DNA from: a virus
Length of the DNA stretch: 39,461 nucleotides
Direction: 5' to 3' (one strand)
Virus record (IMG/VR): IMGVR_UViG_3300050019_000127
Span: 1 to 39,461 of that record
The notes beneath the pieces were generated by a model, which did no database searches, was not told the DNA's origin, and worked only from the letters and a program-made list of their open reading frames with translations. The translations under genes were made by a program, and so were the position numbers. Shown in pieces: positions 31,216 through 39,362 of the stretch; the first letter of the stretch is position 1, and each line of letters opens with the position of its first letter.

Positions 31216-31436
31216 TGGACCTTATCGATTCCGCCCAGGCGCAAGAAGAAGAAATGCGTGCCCGCCATCTCGCTGTGATCCGTGACGCCGCCAACGGCAG
31301 CGAGATCCCGGCTGTCGGGCGTTGCTACAACTGCGAATCCTCCGTTCCTTCCGGCGCGCGCTTCTGTGATGCCGACTGCCGCAAGGATTGGGAAGATCGC
31401 CGGCGTTCCGAAATCAGGCGCGGAAGGGAGGCATAG
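31215..31436 (+). CDS. Small zinc-finger-like protein (TraR/DksA-like start)
   Basis: A 73-residue protein with an N-terminal helix DLIDSAQAQEEEMRARHLA, typical of phage TraR/DksA-type proteins. Four cysteines follow, in CYNCESS and CDADCRKDW, a likely zinc site. TraR-like proteins bind RNA polymerase; the exact finger spacing differs here, so the role is uncertain. Confidence 0.68.
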   Translation: MDLIDSAQAQEEEMRARHLAVIRDAANGSEIPAVGRCYNCESSVPSGARFCDADCRKDWEDRRRSEIRRGREA

Positions 31437-32005
31437 TGGTCGCGCTCAAGCAGATCGAGTTCGCCAAACTACTTGGCGTCTCACGCAGCTACATCACCAA
31501 ACTCAAAGCCGATGGCCGCCTGGTGATGGACGGAGTACTTGTCGACGTCGACGCCAGCCAGAAGCGCATCGCTGAAACCGCTGACCTCAATCGTGATGAC
31601 GTCGCCAGCCGCTGGGCGGCTCAACGCGGACGTGAAACCGGGATCACCAAACCAGAGACTGTCGGAGAACCGGAAGACGAATCCATCCCTGTCACTGGAA
31701 CCTACGCTACGGCCCGTGCACGCAAAGAGCACGCTCAGGCCGACATCGCCGAAATGGAGCGCGACAAACAGCGCGGCCTGGTCATCGATCGCGCCGCCGT
31801 CGCCGCCGCCGTCGAAGATGTCATGACCACGGTTCGCCAATCCATCGAACAGCAACCGCACCGCGTTGCTCCGATGTTGGTCGGGCAGGATCTCGACTGC
31901 ATCCGCGCCACACTCAAACAAGAAAACAACAGCGCCCTGGCTGAAATGGTCAAGGATTTTGGCAAACGCCTGCGGCAGATCTCCGGCGAAGAGGAGGGCA
32001 ACTGA
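31436..32005 (+). CDS. Terminase small subunit (Nu1-like)
   Basis: A 189-residue protein starting at GTG 31436, chosen because GGGAGG lies just upstream and the codon overlaps the previous TAG. Residues about 4-35 (KQIEFAKLLGVSRSYITKLK) are an HTH for packaging-site recognition. A long helical part follows, with TYATARARKEHAQADIAEME and ISGEEEGN at the end, typical of Nu1-like terminase small subunits. It is coupled to the large subunit. Confidence 0.82.
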   Translation: MVALKQIEFAKLLGVSRSYITKLKADGRLVMDGVLVDVDASQKRIAETADLNRDDVASRWAAQRGRETGITKPETVGEPEDESIPVTGTYATARARKEHAQADIAEMERDKQRGLVIDRAAVAAAVEDVMTTVRQSIEQQPHRVAPMLVGQDLDCIRATLKQENNSALAEMVKDFGKRLRQISGEEEGN

Positions 32006-33945
32006 TGGGTGCCATCACCGACGCCCTGATCATCGCCCTCAAGGCCGCTGCCCGCGCCATGCGGCCAAAGGAGCTACTCACCGTCTCCGAGTGGGCTGAC
32101 GCCAACCGCATCCTCGCTGTCGAAGGCAGTGCCGAGCCCGGCCCATGGAAGACCTCGCGCACACCCTATCTGCGCGAGATCATGGATCAACTCTCGGAAG
32201 ATTCGCCGACACGCCTCGTCGCCTTTATGAAGTCCTCACAGGTCGGCGGTACCGAAGTCGGATCCAACTGGATCGGCTACATCATGGTGCACGCCAAAGG
32301 TCCGGTTGCCGTCATCATGCCCACCGAGAAATCACTCGGCGACTGGATGAGCCAGAAATTCGACCCAATGGCCGCCGCTACTCCCGCCGTCGCCGACGTC
32401 CTGCGCGGGCGCAGCAACAAGTCCAGCGACAACAATGCCCAGCGCAAGAAGTTCATCGGCGGAATCCTCTACACCAAGACCGCTGGCAGCACGGCTGAGC
32501 TCAAGTCCACCAGCCTGCGCTATGCCCTCGCCGATGAGGTGGATGAATACGACTGGAGCACGCTGCAGGGCGACCCGCTCGGCCTTATCGAAGTCCGCCT
32601 CACAACCTTTCACGACCGCAAGCTCTTTGTTCCCAGCTCGCCGACCATGAAGGACGCCAGCCGTATCGAAGAGTTGTTCGAGAAGGGCGACAAACGCCGC
32701 TACCACGTCCCGTGCCCACACTGCCACGAAACGCAGGCTCTCAAATGGTCAAACGTCCGCTGGGCGAAGAACCCCGCCAGTCCGCGTCTGGTGCGTCATG
32801 CCTGGTATGTCTGCGAACACTGCGGGGTCGAGATCCAGGAGCACGAAAAAACCGCCATGCTGGCCAAGGGGCGCTGGATCGCCGACGCGCCCAATGCGCC
32901 GTACCCGTCCTACCACATCAACGCCATCTACTCCCCGCTTGGACTCGGCCTCACCTGGGCCGAACTCGCCACCGAATGGATAGATGCCCAGGACGATCCG
33001 GCCAAGCTCATGCGCTTCATGAACACCCGTCTCGGCGAAACCTGGGCAGATCGCAGCCGCGACATCAAGCCTAACGTCCTCGAAGCGCGCGCTGAGCCGT
33101 ACGAACTGCGCACGATCCCAGTCGGCTGCCTGGTTCTCACGGCCGGCGTCGATACGCAGGATGATCGTCTGGAGATCCACATCACCGGTCATGGTCGCGG
33201 CGAACGCACCTGGCCGATCGATTACCACATCCTGCCCGGTAACCCTGCCGACGAATCCCTATGGGAAAAGCTCGCCGAATACCTCAATGCGACATTCGCC
33301 AACAGCGCCGGCAAGGAAATGCGCATCGAAGCCACAGCCATTGACTCAGGGGGCCACTACACGCACCACGTCTACGCTTTTGTGCGCAGCCGCCGTGTGC
33401 GCCGCTGCATCGCCATCAAGGGAGCCAACACGCCTGGCCGGCACATCCTCGGCAAGCCCAGCGCTCAGGACGTCAACTGGAAGGGAGCTACCTACAAAAA
33501 AGGCGTCGCGCTCTACACCGTCGGCACCGATACCGCCAAACACATGCTCTACGCGCGCCTATCGGGCGATGCCGAAAAAGACCCGGCTGAACGTAAGGTG
33601 CATTTCAGCCAGCAACTCGACGCCAGCTATTACGACCAGCTGGTATCCGAGACTTTCAACCCGCGCACCAATAAATGGGAGAAGAAAAAAGGCAAACGCA
33701 ATGAAACGCTCGACACTTGGGTCTATTCCATTGCCGCCAGTCATCACCCGGAACTCTATTTGCATAAATGGAAATCCGCCGACTGGGCGCGGCGCGAGGC
33801 CATGCTCGAGCCACGGATCATTCAGGATAACCCAGAAGACGAAGCCAGCGCACCTGCTGGACCGGCCACAGAACTTGGGGTATCCGCCAAGCCAAAGAAG
33901 GTTCCCCAACAACGCCGCCCGGGCGGCTTTACGAGTAACTGGTGA
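32005..33945 (+). CDS. Terminase large subunit (lambda gpA family)
   Basis: A 646-residue packaging ATPase-nuclease. The ATPase has a Walker A-like FMKSSQVGGTEVG (K76 to T83) and Walker B LADEVDEYD with D177-E178. A zinc-like CPHC and CEHC pair lies near 236-275. The nuclease part has GVDTQDDRLEI. This is the gpA (phage_GPA) type, usually linked to cos cleavage and cohesive ends. No cos site was identified by eye. It lies upstream of Q and not at the head of the late operon. Confidence 0.92.
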   Translation: MGAITDALIIALKAAARAMRPKELLTVSEWADANRILAVEGSAEPGPWKTSRTPYLREIMDQLSEDSPTRLVAFMKSSQVGGTEVGSNWIGYIMVHAKGPVAVIMPTEKSLGDWMSQKFDPMAAATPAVADVLRGRSNKSSDNNAQRKKFIGGILYTKTAGSTAELKSTSLRYALADEVDEYDWSTLQGDPLGLIEVRLTTFHDRKLFVPSSPTMKDASRIEELFEKGDKRRYHVPCPHCHETQALKWSNVRWAKNPASPRLVRHAWYVCEHCGVEIQEHEKTAMLAKGRWIADAPNAPYPSYHINAIYSPLGLGLTWAELATEWIDAQDDPAKLMRFMNTRLGETWADRSRDIKPNVLEARAEPYELRTIPVGCLVLTAGVDTQDDRLEIHITGHGRGERTWPIDYHILPGNPADESLWEKLAEYLNATFANSAGKEMRIEATAIDSGGHYTHHVYAFVRSRRVRRCIAIKGANTPGRHILGKPSAQDVNWKGATYKKGVALYTVGTDTAKHMLYARLSGDAEKDPAERKVHFSQQLDASYYDQLVSETFNPRTNKWEKKKGKRNETLDTWVYSIAASHHPELYLHKWKSADWARREAMLEPRIIQDNPEDEASAPAGPATELGVSAKPKKVPQQRRPGGFTSNW

Positions 33946-34139
33946 TGAGCATTGCCGATGTCTCCTCTCGTTTCTGGGGCGACCCCGCCAACTGCGTCGA
34001 CGAACTCCGCAGTCTGCGCGCCCGTCTTGAGCAAGCCGAAAAAGAACAAAAGGAACGCGATCGTCGCCGCAAGGCGCGCCGCATCCGCAAACTGACCAAG
34101 CAAGCTATGAACCGGCAACTCAAAGGGCAAAGACCATGA
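33945..34139 (+). CDS. Hypothetical coiled-coil protein, 64 aa
   Basis: The ATG overlaps the terminase stop by one base; a GTG one codon upstream is an alternative. Most of the sequence is a charged helix (RSLRARLEQAEKEQKERDRR) with a basic end. It sits in the gpW slot after the terminase, yet a gpW-like protein is found later, so the role is open. It overlaps the next start by four bases. Confidence 0.6.
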   Translation: MSIADVSSRFWGDPANCVDELRSLRARLEQAEKEQKERDRRRKARRIRKLTKQAMNRQLKGQRP

Positions 34140-34528
34140 TCCCGTACATCAATGCACAGCTTGTCCGCTGGTCCGACTGGTTACGCACCGGCCATACTCG
34201 CCTCGGATATCCCCGCCGTGCGGCGTTCGTCGGCGCCATGGGCGGCGGACGTGGCGCGGCTATTCACCTTCCAGACGACGAGGCCATGGCGATCTGCACG
34301 GCTGTTGCCGCACTGGAGCCGTCTTTGCATGCGGCCGTTGAGTGTTACTACCGCAGCATGCAGAACTGCACGGCGGACCAGATCGCCAAACACCTTAGTT
34401 GCTCGCGGCGCACCGTGTTTGACCGCATCGACCGCGCACATATTCATCTCATTGGATACCTAAACGACCTCGCTGCCGGGGTATCTGTCCCTGCGTGGTC
34501 TGCACCAAAAATAAAAAAATCCGCTTGA
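34136..34528 (+). CDS. Q-like late antiterminator / sigma-type regulator
   Basis: A 130-residue protein whose central and C-terminal part has an HTH: AVECYYRSMQNCTADQIAKH and then LSCSRRTVFDRIDRAH, like phage antiterminator Q and RinA/ArpU-type late regulators. Directly after it come a near-consensus promoter and a strong terminator, the classical Q arrangement. It would let RNA polymerase read through into the late genes. The exact Q subfamily is not fixed. Confidence 0.75.
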   Translation: MIPYINAQLVRWSDWLRTGHTRLGYPRRAAFVGAMGGGRGAAIHLPDDEAMAICTAVAALEPSLHAAVECYYRSMQNCTADQIAKHLSCSRRTVFDRIDRAHIHLIGYLNDLAAGVSVPAWSAPKIKKSA

Positions 34529-34553
34529 CACCGTCGCACTCTTTCTTAATAAT
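34525..34553 (+). promoter_or_regulatory. Late promoter (pR'-like)
   Basis: TTGACA at 34525-34530 and TAATAAT at 34547-34553 are 16-17 bases apart. It overlaps the end of the Q-like gene and faces the late genes. Expected transcripts begin near 34560 and meet a terminator within about 65 bases. Confidence 0.8.
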
Positions 34554-34567
34554 CTCTATAAATTCCC

Positions 34568-34625
34568 GTAGCTGCCAGCGCAGCTACAAAGCCAAAAGCC
34601 CGAGCGCATCCGCCTCGGGCTTTTT
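34568..34625 (+). terminator. Tandem hairpins and terminator after late promoter (tR'-like)
   Basis: A first hairpin GTAGCTG/CAGCTAC (34568-34587) precedes an intrinsic terminator, AAAGCCCGAG paired with CTCGGGC (34595-34620) followed by T5. Without an antiterminator this leader would end early. The first hairpin might be a Q-loading or pausing element, by analogy only. Confidence 0.8.
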
Positions 34626-34639
34626 CATTTGGGTCACCC

Positions 34640-35218
34640 ATGATCAACATCAGCGTCCAGACCGACATCAGCCGGGCGCTGAGCAAACTCGCCTATATCC
34701 GGGAGGATGTCGCCGATAAGGCCGTAGTGCGCGCCCTCAACAAAACGGCAGATCAGGTCAAGGTACAAGCCTCGCGCGAGATCCGCGCCGCTGGTTACAA
34801 CCTAAAAGCGGCCGTCATCAAGAAATCGATCAGCCTCGACCGCGCCAATCGCAGCCAGGTGCGCGCCATTGTACGCGCCAGCGGAACGCCGATCGGGCTG
34901 ATCAACTATGCCGCGCGACAAACCAAAGGCGGCGTAACGGTTTCCGTCAAGAATGGCCGCAAGCTTATCCGTGGCGCCTTCATTGCCAGGATGCCGAATG
35001 GGCACACCGGCGTGTATGAGCGGGTTGGCAACAGCCACAAGAAAGTCATGCACGGCGGGAAAGTGCAGTGGCGCGGCCTGCCGATCCACGAACTCTTTGG
35101 CCCCTCGATCCCCTCCGCGTTCATGAACAAGACCGTTCAAGGCGCTCTCGATACTGCCGTTCGCGAGAAATTCCCGCGCCTGCTCAAGCACGAAATTGAT
35201 TTCCTGCGGCTGAAATAA
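34640..35218 (+). CDS. Minor tail protein Z-like (GPZ)
   Basis: A 192-residue protein beginning INISVQTDISRALSKLAYI. Further segments SREIRAAGYNLKAAVIKKSI and VYERVGNSHKKVMHGGKVQW, and SIPSAFMNKTVQGALDT near the end, fit the prophage minor tail protein Z family. In lambda Z lies between FII and U, but here it is the first gene after the late promoter. It would help tail completion or head-tail joining. Confidence 0.82.
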   Translation: MINISVQTDISRALSKLAYIREDVADKAVVRALNKTADQVKVQASREIRAAGYNLKAAVIKKSISLDRANRSQVRAIVRASGTPIGLINYAARQTKGGVTVSVKNGRKLIRGAFIARMPNGHTGVYERVGNSHKKVMHGGKVQWRGLPIHELFGPSIPSAFMNKTVQGALDTAVREKFPRLLKHEIDFLRLK

Positions 35219-35250
35219 TTCCTACCCGTCATGAACTAAAGGACCGCGCT

Positions 35251-35778
35251 ATGAAAAACTTCAGATTCTTCATTATCGGACTGTTGCTGGCCACTATGGC
35301 CCTGTTCAGCCACCAGCCGGCGATAGCCGCTGGCCCGATGACGTACTACACGCAGAATTACCTGATCGATTACCTGTTCCGCGCGCAAGCATCGGGAACG
35401 CCGACCACCTGGTACATAGCGCTTTACACCACCTGCCCGACCGATACCGCTGGCTCCGGCACGGAAGTCGCTAATGCCAATGCCTACGCCCGGCAGAGTG
35501 TAGGCGCCAACGCCCTGACCAACTGGGCAGCCACCCAAGGCGGCACCGCTGTATCGAGCGGCACAACCGGGCAGACTTCTAACCTCGCGACCATCACCTT
35601 CCCGACTGTTACCACGGCCACATGGGGAACGATCAACTGCTGGGCGCTCGTCGATTCGGGCACATGGGGCGGCGGCAACGTCTGGATCTATGCCCCAGTG
35701 ACAACGCCGCCCACGCTAACGGTTGGCGCCACGGCCAGCTTTGCCATCGGCGCCCTAACTTTTACGCTGACGCCATAA
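35251..35778 (+). CDS. Virion-type protein with predicted signal peptide, 175 aa
   Basis: AAGGA precedes the ATG at 35251. Residues 1-27 (KNFRFFIIGLLLATMALFS then HQPAIAAG) look like a Sec signal with a cut after AIA. From about 30 (MTYYTQNYLIDYLF) the protein follows a phage virion family with YIALYTTCPTDTAGSGTEV and ITFPTVTTATWG. Those relatives normally start at that second Met, but here no ribosome-binding site lies before it. Either the protein is exported or the signal-like part serves another use. Confidence 0.7.
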   Translation: MKNFRFFIIGLLLATMALFSHQPAIAAGPMTYYTQNYLIDYLFRAQASGTPTTWYIALYTTCPTDTAGSGTEVANANAYARQSVGANALTNWAATQGGTAVSSGTTGQTSNLATITFPTVTTATWGTINCWALVDSGTWGGGNVWIYAPVTTPPTLTVGATASFAIGALTFTLTP

Positions 35779-35819
35779 GTCTGAGAGACGCCATTCTCGC
35801 GCTGCTGATTTAAATTCCA

Positions 35820-36713
35820 ATGACCACTTTCCTCACTGACAACTTTGCTGGCACAGACGCCACACTGCTGTCGGCGCATACCAGTGACAGCGGCGCGAGT
35901 TGGGCTACTATCACTGGTTGGAATGGGCAGACTGCCCCGGTAACGGCGCAGATAATCGCCAACGCTCTGCGCGCTACGACGGCAGGATCGGCGTCAACAT
36001 CGGGTGCGTTCTACAAATCAAGCGCAACGCCGGGTTCCGCCGACTATTCTTGCCAAGCGGACTTCACGCAGCAAGGAACGGCGGCGACAGATTACGCTGG
36101 TATCTCGATCAGGATGCCGGCCGGTACGTTAATGGCTGGTTATGCCCTGCTGTTCAACGCTACGGTTGTCAGCTTTTTCAAGCTGCTTTCGTCTCCAGCC
36201 CCACTGGCCAGTGACATTAGTGTTGCGTTAGCGGCTGGACAGACGTATCGGTTAAAAGTGTCTGCTGTCGGAACAACTATTTCCGCCAGCGTTATGCGGT
36301 TGAGCGATAGTTTTTACCTCAATTCCTCGGGAGTGTTTGCAAGCCCTGTTGTCAATTGTTTCAGCGTCACGGACTCGGCCTATACGACGGCTGGCCTGGT
36401 TGCTTTGGTCGGGCGAGGCGATGCGACCAACGGGTCTTTGATCGACAATCTGGTAGCGATTGATTCAACCTCAGGGTCAGCCACTTTGTCTGGAAATGCC
36501 GCGGCGCACGCCGCTGCCACGGGCACTGCATCAGTCTCGATACCGCTGTCGGGTTCTGCTCTTGCGACTGCGGCGTCTCGTGGGGTTCTATCAGACGGAA
36601 ATAATTTCGTTGCACTCGGCCAGTCGTCACGAATCGGAATCTCTACTGTAGAAGTGAGAAATCGTCGTATCGGTTCCGGGTGCGTCATCTCAAGAAGAGC
36701 CAGATATGCCTGA
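35820..36713 (+). CDS. Lectin-like beta-rich virion protein, 297 aa
   Basis: Begins TTFLTDNFAGTDATLLSAHT, a start seen in LamG/concanavalin-like domains of phage virion proteins. The first 220 residues form this single beta domain; the rest is Ser/Ala/Gly-rich and ends basic (NRRIGSGCVISRRARYA). It could be a head or tail decoration that binds glycans. The ribosome-binding site is weak. Confidence 0.6.
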   Translation: MTTFLTDNFAGTDATLLSAHTSDSGASWATITGWNGQTAPVTAQIIANALRATTAGSASTSGAFYKSSATPGSADYSCQADFTQQGTAATDYAGISIRMPAGTLMAGYALLFNATVVSFFKLLSSPAPLASDISVALAAGQTYRLKVSAVGTTISASVMRLSDSFYLNSSGVFASPVVNCFSVTDSAYTTAGLVALVGRGDATNGSLIDNLVAIDSTSGSATLSGNAAAHAAATGTASVSIPLSGSALATAASRGVLSDGNNFVALGQSSRIGISTVEVRNRRIGSGCVISRRARYA

Positions 36714-37254
36714 TATCGTCAATGAATTGATTGCAGGCGATACGCTGGATTTTACCGTCAGTGTCGCCGACTACCCGGCCTCTGATGGCTGGGTGCTCGT
36801 TTACGCACTGCGTGGACCGTCGGTCATCAATCTGACCGCTTCTGCGGTTGGGGATGATCATCACATTCAGGCTGATTCGGCCACCAGTTCGGCCTGGTTG
36901 CCAGGTGATTACACCTGGGTGAGTACCGTCAGCAAAGCAGGCCAACGCTACACGGTTGATTCGTCAAGGCTCAAGATATTGCCCGACTTGACTCAAGCGG
37001 TGGCTGGGTACGACGGGCGAAGCGTCGCCGAGATCGCGCTTGCCGATGCCGAGTCGGCGCTCGCTACTTTCCGATCGACAAAAGGACGGACGAAGAAATA
37101 CACCATCGGCAGTCGCAGCATGGAGTTCGATTCAGCCGCCGATATCTTGCTAGAAATCAATTTCTGGAAGATCAAGGTAGGGAACGAACGGGCGGCCAAT
37201 TCAATCGCCCAGGGGCTCGGCAATCCACGCAGAATGCAAGTGAGGTTCAGATGA
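36706..37254 (+). CDS. gpW-like connector with extra N-terminal beta domain
   Basis: A 182-residue protein that overlaps the previous gene. Residues about 115-182 (ALATFRSTKGRTKKYTIGSR, then FWKIKVGNERAANSI) resemble lambda gpW, the small protein between terminase and portal genes that closes the head. In lambda gpW is only 68 residues. Here about 110 residues of beta structure (GDTLDFTVSVADYPASDGW) precede it. It lies directly before the portal gene, as W does. Confidence 0.7.
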   Translation: MPDIVNELIAGDTLDFTVSVADYPASDGWVLVYALRGPSVINLTASAVGDDHHIQADSATSSAWLPGDYTWVSTVSKAGQRYTVDSSRLKILPDLTQAVAGYDGRSVAEIALADAESALATFRSTKGRTKKYTIGSRSMEFDSAADILLEINFWKIKVGNERAANSIAQGLGNPRRMQVRFR

Positions 37255-38906
37255 ACGCCCGGCCTTCCTGGTATAACGAAGAACGCGTCAAGCAATCCGG
37301 TTCGGTCATCTTGACGGAATGGAAAGCCAAGCGGGAAGCGGAACGGGCCAAGCCCGTATCTGTGGGCAAGAAGCTCTATGCTGGCGCTCAAATCAATAAC
37401 CTCACCTCCGACTGGTCGCCGATCAATACCAGTGGCGATGCCGAACTGATCACCAGCCTCCGCCTTCTGCGCTCGCGCTCGCGTCAGGTCGTGCGCGACA
37501 ACGAGCATGCCAAGAATGCCGTGCGTATCGTCGCCAACAACGTCATCAATACCGGTATCGGCATGCAGGCGACCGTCGCCACGGCTGGCGGCAAGCTCAT
37601 CGATCGCACCAACACTGAAATCGAGACCGCTCACGAAAAGTGGGCCGATGCCAAGTCCTGTCACACCGCCGGCAAGTTGCACTTTCACGATATCGAGCGC
37701 CTGGCGCTGATGGCCGTCGTACGCGACGGTGAAGTGCTGATCCGTAAGATTCGCCAGGCCTTCGGGTCGAACAACACGATTCCCTACGCGCTGGAAATCC
37801 TTGAGGCCGACCGTCTGATCGACACCTATAGTTCGGCCACCGCGCCCGGCACCGGAAACGCCATCCGCATGGGCGTCGAAGTCGATATCTGGATGCGCCC
37901 GGTGGCGTACTGGATGTACCCGGCGCACCCGGGCGACTTCCAGTGGGCTAGCTTCCAGCCGACCAAGTACATCCGCGTCCCGGCTGAAGAAATCATCCAC
38001 CTCTACATCATCGATCGTTGGCCGCAGACGCGCGGCGAGCCGTGGTTTCATGCCGCTCTCAAGCGTTTGCATAACGCCGGTGGCTATGAAGAGGCGGAAA
38101 TTGTCGCTGCCCGCGCCAGTGCCAGCATCATGGGCATCATCACCAGCCCCGAAACGCCTGAACCCGACGATGTTGAAGATGGCCAACGCCTCACCGATCT
38201 GACGCCCGGAACTATCCAGCATCTGCGTCCCGGCGAAGAATTCACCGGCTTTTCTCCCAACCGTCCGAATGCGGCCATTGATCCGTTCATGCGTCATATG
38301 TTGCGCGCCGTAGCGGCGGGCATCGGCTGTTCCTACTCCGCACTGACCAAGGACTACAGCCAGGCCAACTACAGCAGCGAACGGGCCGCACAGCTTGAAG
38401 ACCGGGTGCTCTGGCGAATCCTGCAAGGCTGGTTCATCCGCAACTTTCGCGCCGAGATCTACCGCGAGTGGCTAGAAGCGGCCGTGCTCTGCGGCGCCGT
38501 CAAGGTTCAGGACTTCTACACCAACCGCAAGAAGTACGAATCCGTTCGTTTCAAGCCACCAGGTTGGTCGTGGATCGATCCGACCAAGGAAGTCATGGCC
38601 TATAAGCAGGCCGTGCGTTGCGGCTTCATGTCCGTTTCCGACGTCATCGGTTTGACCGGCAATGGCGCGGATCCGGAAGACATCTTCAAAGCCCGGCGCA
38701 GCGAACTCGACTTGATGGCCGATCTCGATCTGATCTTCGACACTGACCCGGCGCAAGTTGATGACAAGGGCAAAGGGCAGGTCGTCGAACCGGCGGCGGA
38801 AGAAGAGAATGCCGCCGCCAAGCCGAATGCGGCAGAGGGTACGGAGTCGGCTGCAGGCGATGCTTCCGGTGATGAAAACCTCGACGACGAACAATCGGCG
38901 GCCTGA
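37251..38906 (+). CDS. Portal protein (lambda gpB family)
   Basis: A 551-residue protein beginning NARPSWYNEERVKQSGSVIL. It has ELITSLRLLRSRSRQVVRDN, then AVVRDGEVLIRK and YSQANYSSERAAQLEDRVLW, all typical of lambda-type portals. The C-terminal tail is acidic and rich in Ala, Glu and Asp. It should form the dodecameric ring at the packaging vertex. It overlaps the gpW-like gene by four bases (ATGA). Confidence 0.92.
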   Translation: MNARPSWYNEERVKQSGSVILTEWKAKREAERAKPVSVGKKLYAGAQINNLTSDWSPINTSGDAELITSLRLLRSRSRQVVRDNEHAKNAVRIVANNVINTGIGMQATVATAGGKLIDRTNTEIETAHEKWADAKSCHTAGKLHFHDIERLALMAVVRDGEVLIRKIRQAFGSNNTIPYALEILEADRLIDTYSSATAPGTGNAIRMGVEVDIWMRPVAYWMYPAHPGDFQWASFQPTKYIRVPAEEIIHLYIIDRWPQTRGEPWFHAALKRLHNAGGYEEAEIVAARASASIMGIITSPETPEPDDVEDGQRLTDLTPGTIQHLRPGEEFTGFSPNRPNAAIDPFMRHMLRAVAAGIGCSYSALTKDYSQANYSSERAAQLEDRVLWRILQGWFIRNFRAEIYREWLEAAVLCGAVKVQDFYTNRKKYESVRFKPPGWSWIDPTKEVMAYKQAVRCGFMSVSDVIGLTGNGADPEDIFKARRSELDLMADLDLIFDTDPAQVDDKGKGQVVEPAAEEENAAAKPNAAEGTESAAGDASGDENLDDEQSAA

Positions 38907-38926
38907 TTCACCCTGCACGACCAACG

Positions 38927-38948
38927 AACCGCCTACGGGCGGTTTTTT
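38927..38948 (+). terminator. Intrinsic terminator after portal gene
   Basis: AACCGCC and GGCGGTT form a seven-base stem with a TACG loop, followed by TTTTTT. It lies inside the late operon, so it probably reduces, or is overridden by antitermination, rather than stopping all late transcription. Confidence 0.8.
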
Positions 38949-38969
38949 ATTTCTACATAGGAGAAAAGC

Positions 38970-39266
38970 ATGGCAAAGATCAATATCTTAATCGCAGTGG
39001 CTTCCGTTGCACTGGCTGTGGGGCAAGTGCCCGGTAAGTTGCGATACACCCTAATTCCAGCGCAGGGTGACCCGATTGTTCAGGATAGTGACCTTCCTAC
39101 CGCTGAATTCGATGATGTCGCGCCGGGCGATTACACCGTCACGGCTTCGCGTGTTGATTCGTTGGGTGTGATCATCGGTACCCCGGTATCCGGACCGATC
39201 ACCGTTCCAGTTCCTACGCCAGAGACCGTCGATGTGCCTGTATCGATCACTTTGTCACTGGCTTAA
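38970..39266 (+). CDS. Small Ig-like virion protein, 98 aa
   Basis: AGGAGA precedes the ATG. The protein starts AKINILIAVASVALAVGQVP, which looks partly like a signal but has polar residues early and no clear cut site. The rest is an all-beta, acidic domain (AEFDDVAPGDYTVTASRVDS). Located between portal and protease-capsid genes and bracketed by two terminators, it may be a head decoration made in a separate amount. Family not recognised. Confidence 0.62.
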   Translation: MAKINILIAVASVALAVGQVPGKLRYTLIPAQGDPIVQDSDLPTAEFDDVAPGDYTVTASRVDSLGVIIGTPVSGPITVPVPTPETVDVPVSITLSLA

Positions 39267-39340
39267 TCGACTGCGGCATCGCCGCCGGGGCTTCACCAGC
39301 GTTCCGGTGGAAATACAGATCACCGTAGAGCATAGCCAAT

Positions 39341-39362
39341 AACCGCCTCCGGGCGGTTTTTT
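39341..39362 (+). terminator. Intrinsic terminator before the protease-capsid gene
   Basis: AACCGCC and GGCGGTT form the same seven-base stem as at 38927-38948, with a TCCG loop and six T. Its T-run is where the circular overlap starts, so in the circle it lies about 20 bases before the capsid fusion ATG. Confidence 0.8.

Noticed and set aside
36993-38426. 477-residue minus-strand frame opposite the portal gene
   Set aside because: It lies antisense to a clear portal gene, has no start context and reads as a low-information shadow of GC-rich coding sequence.
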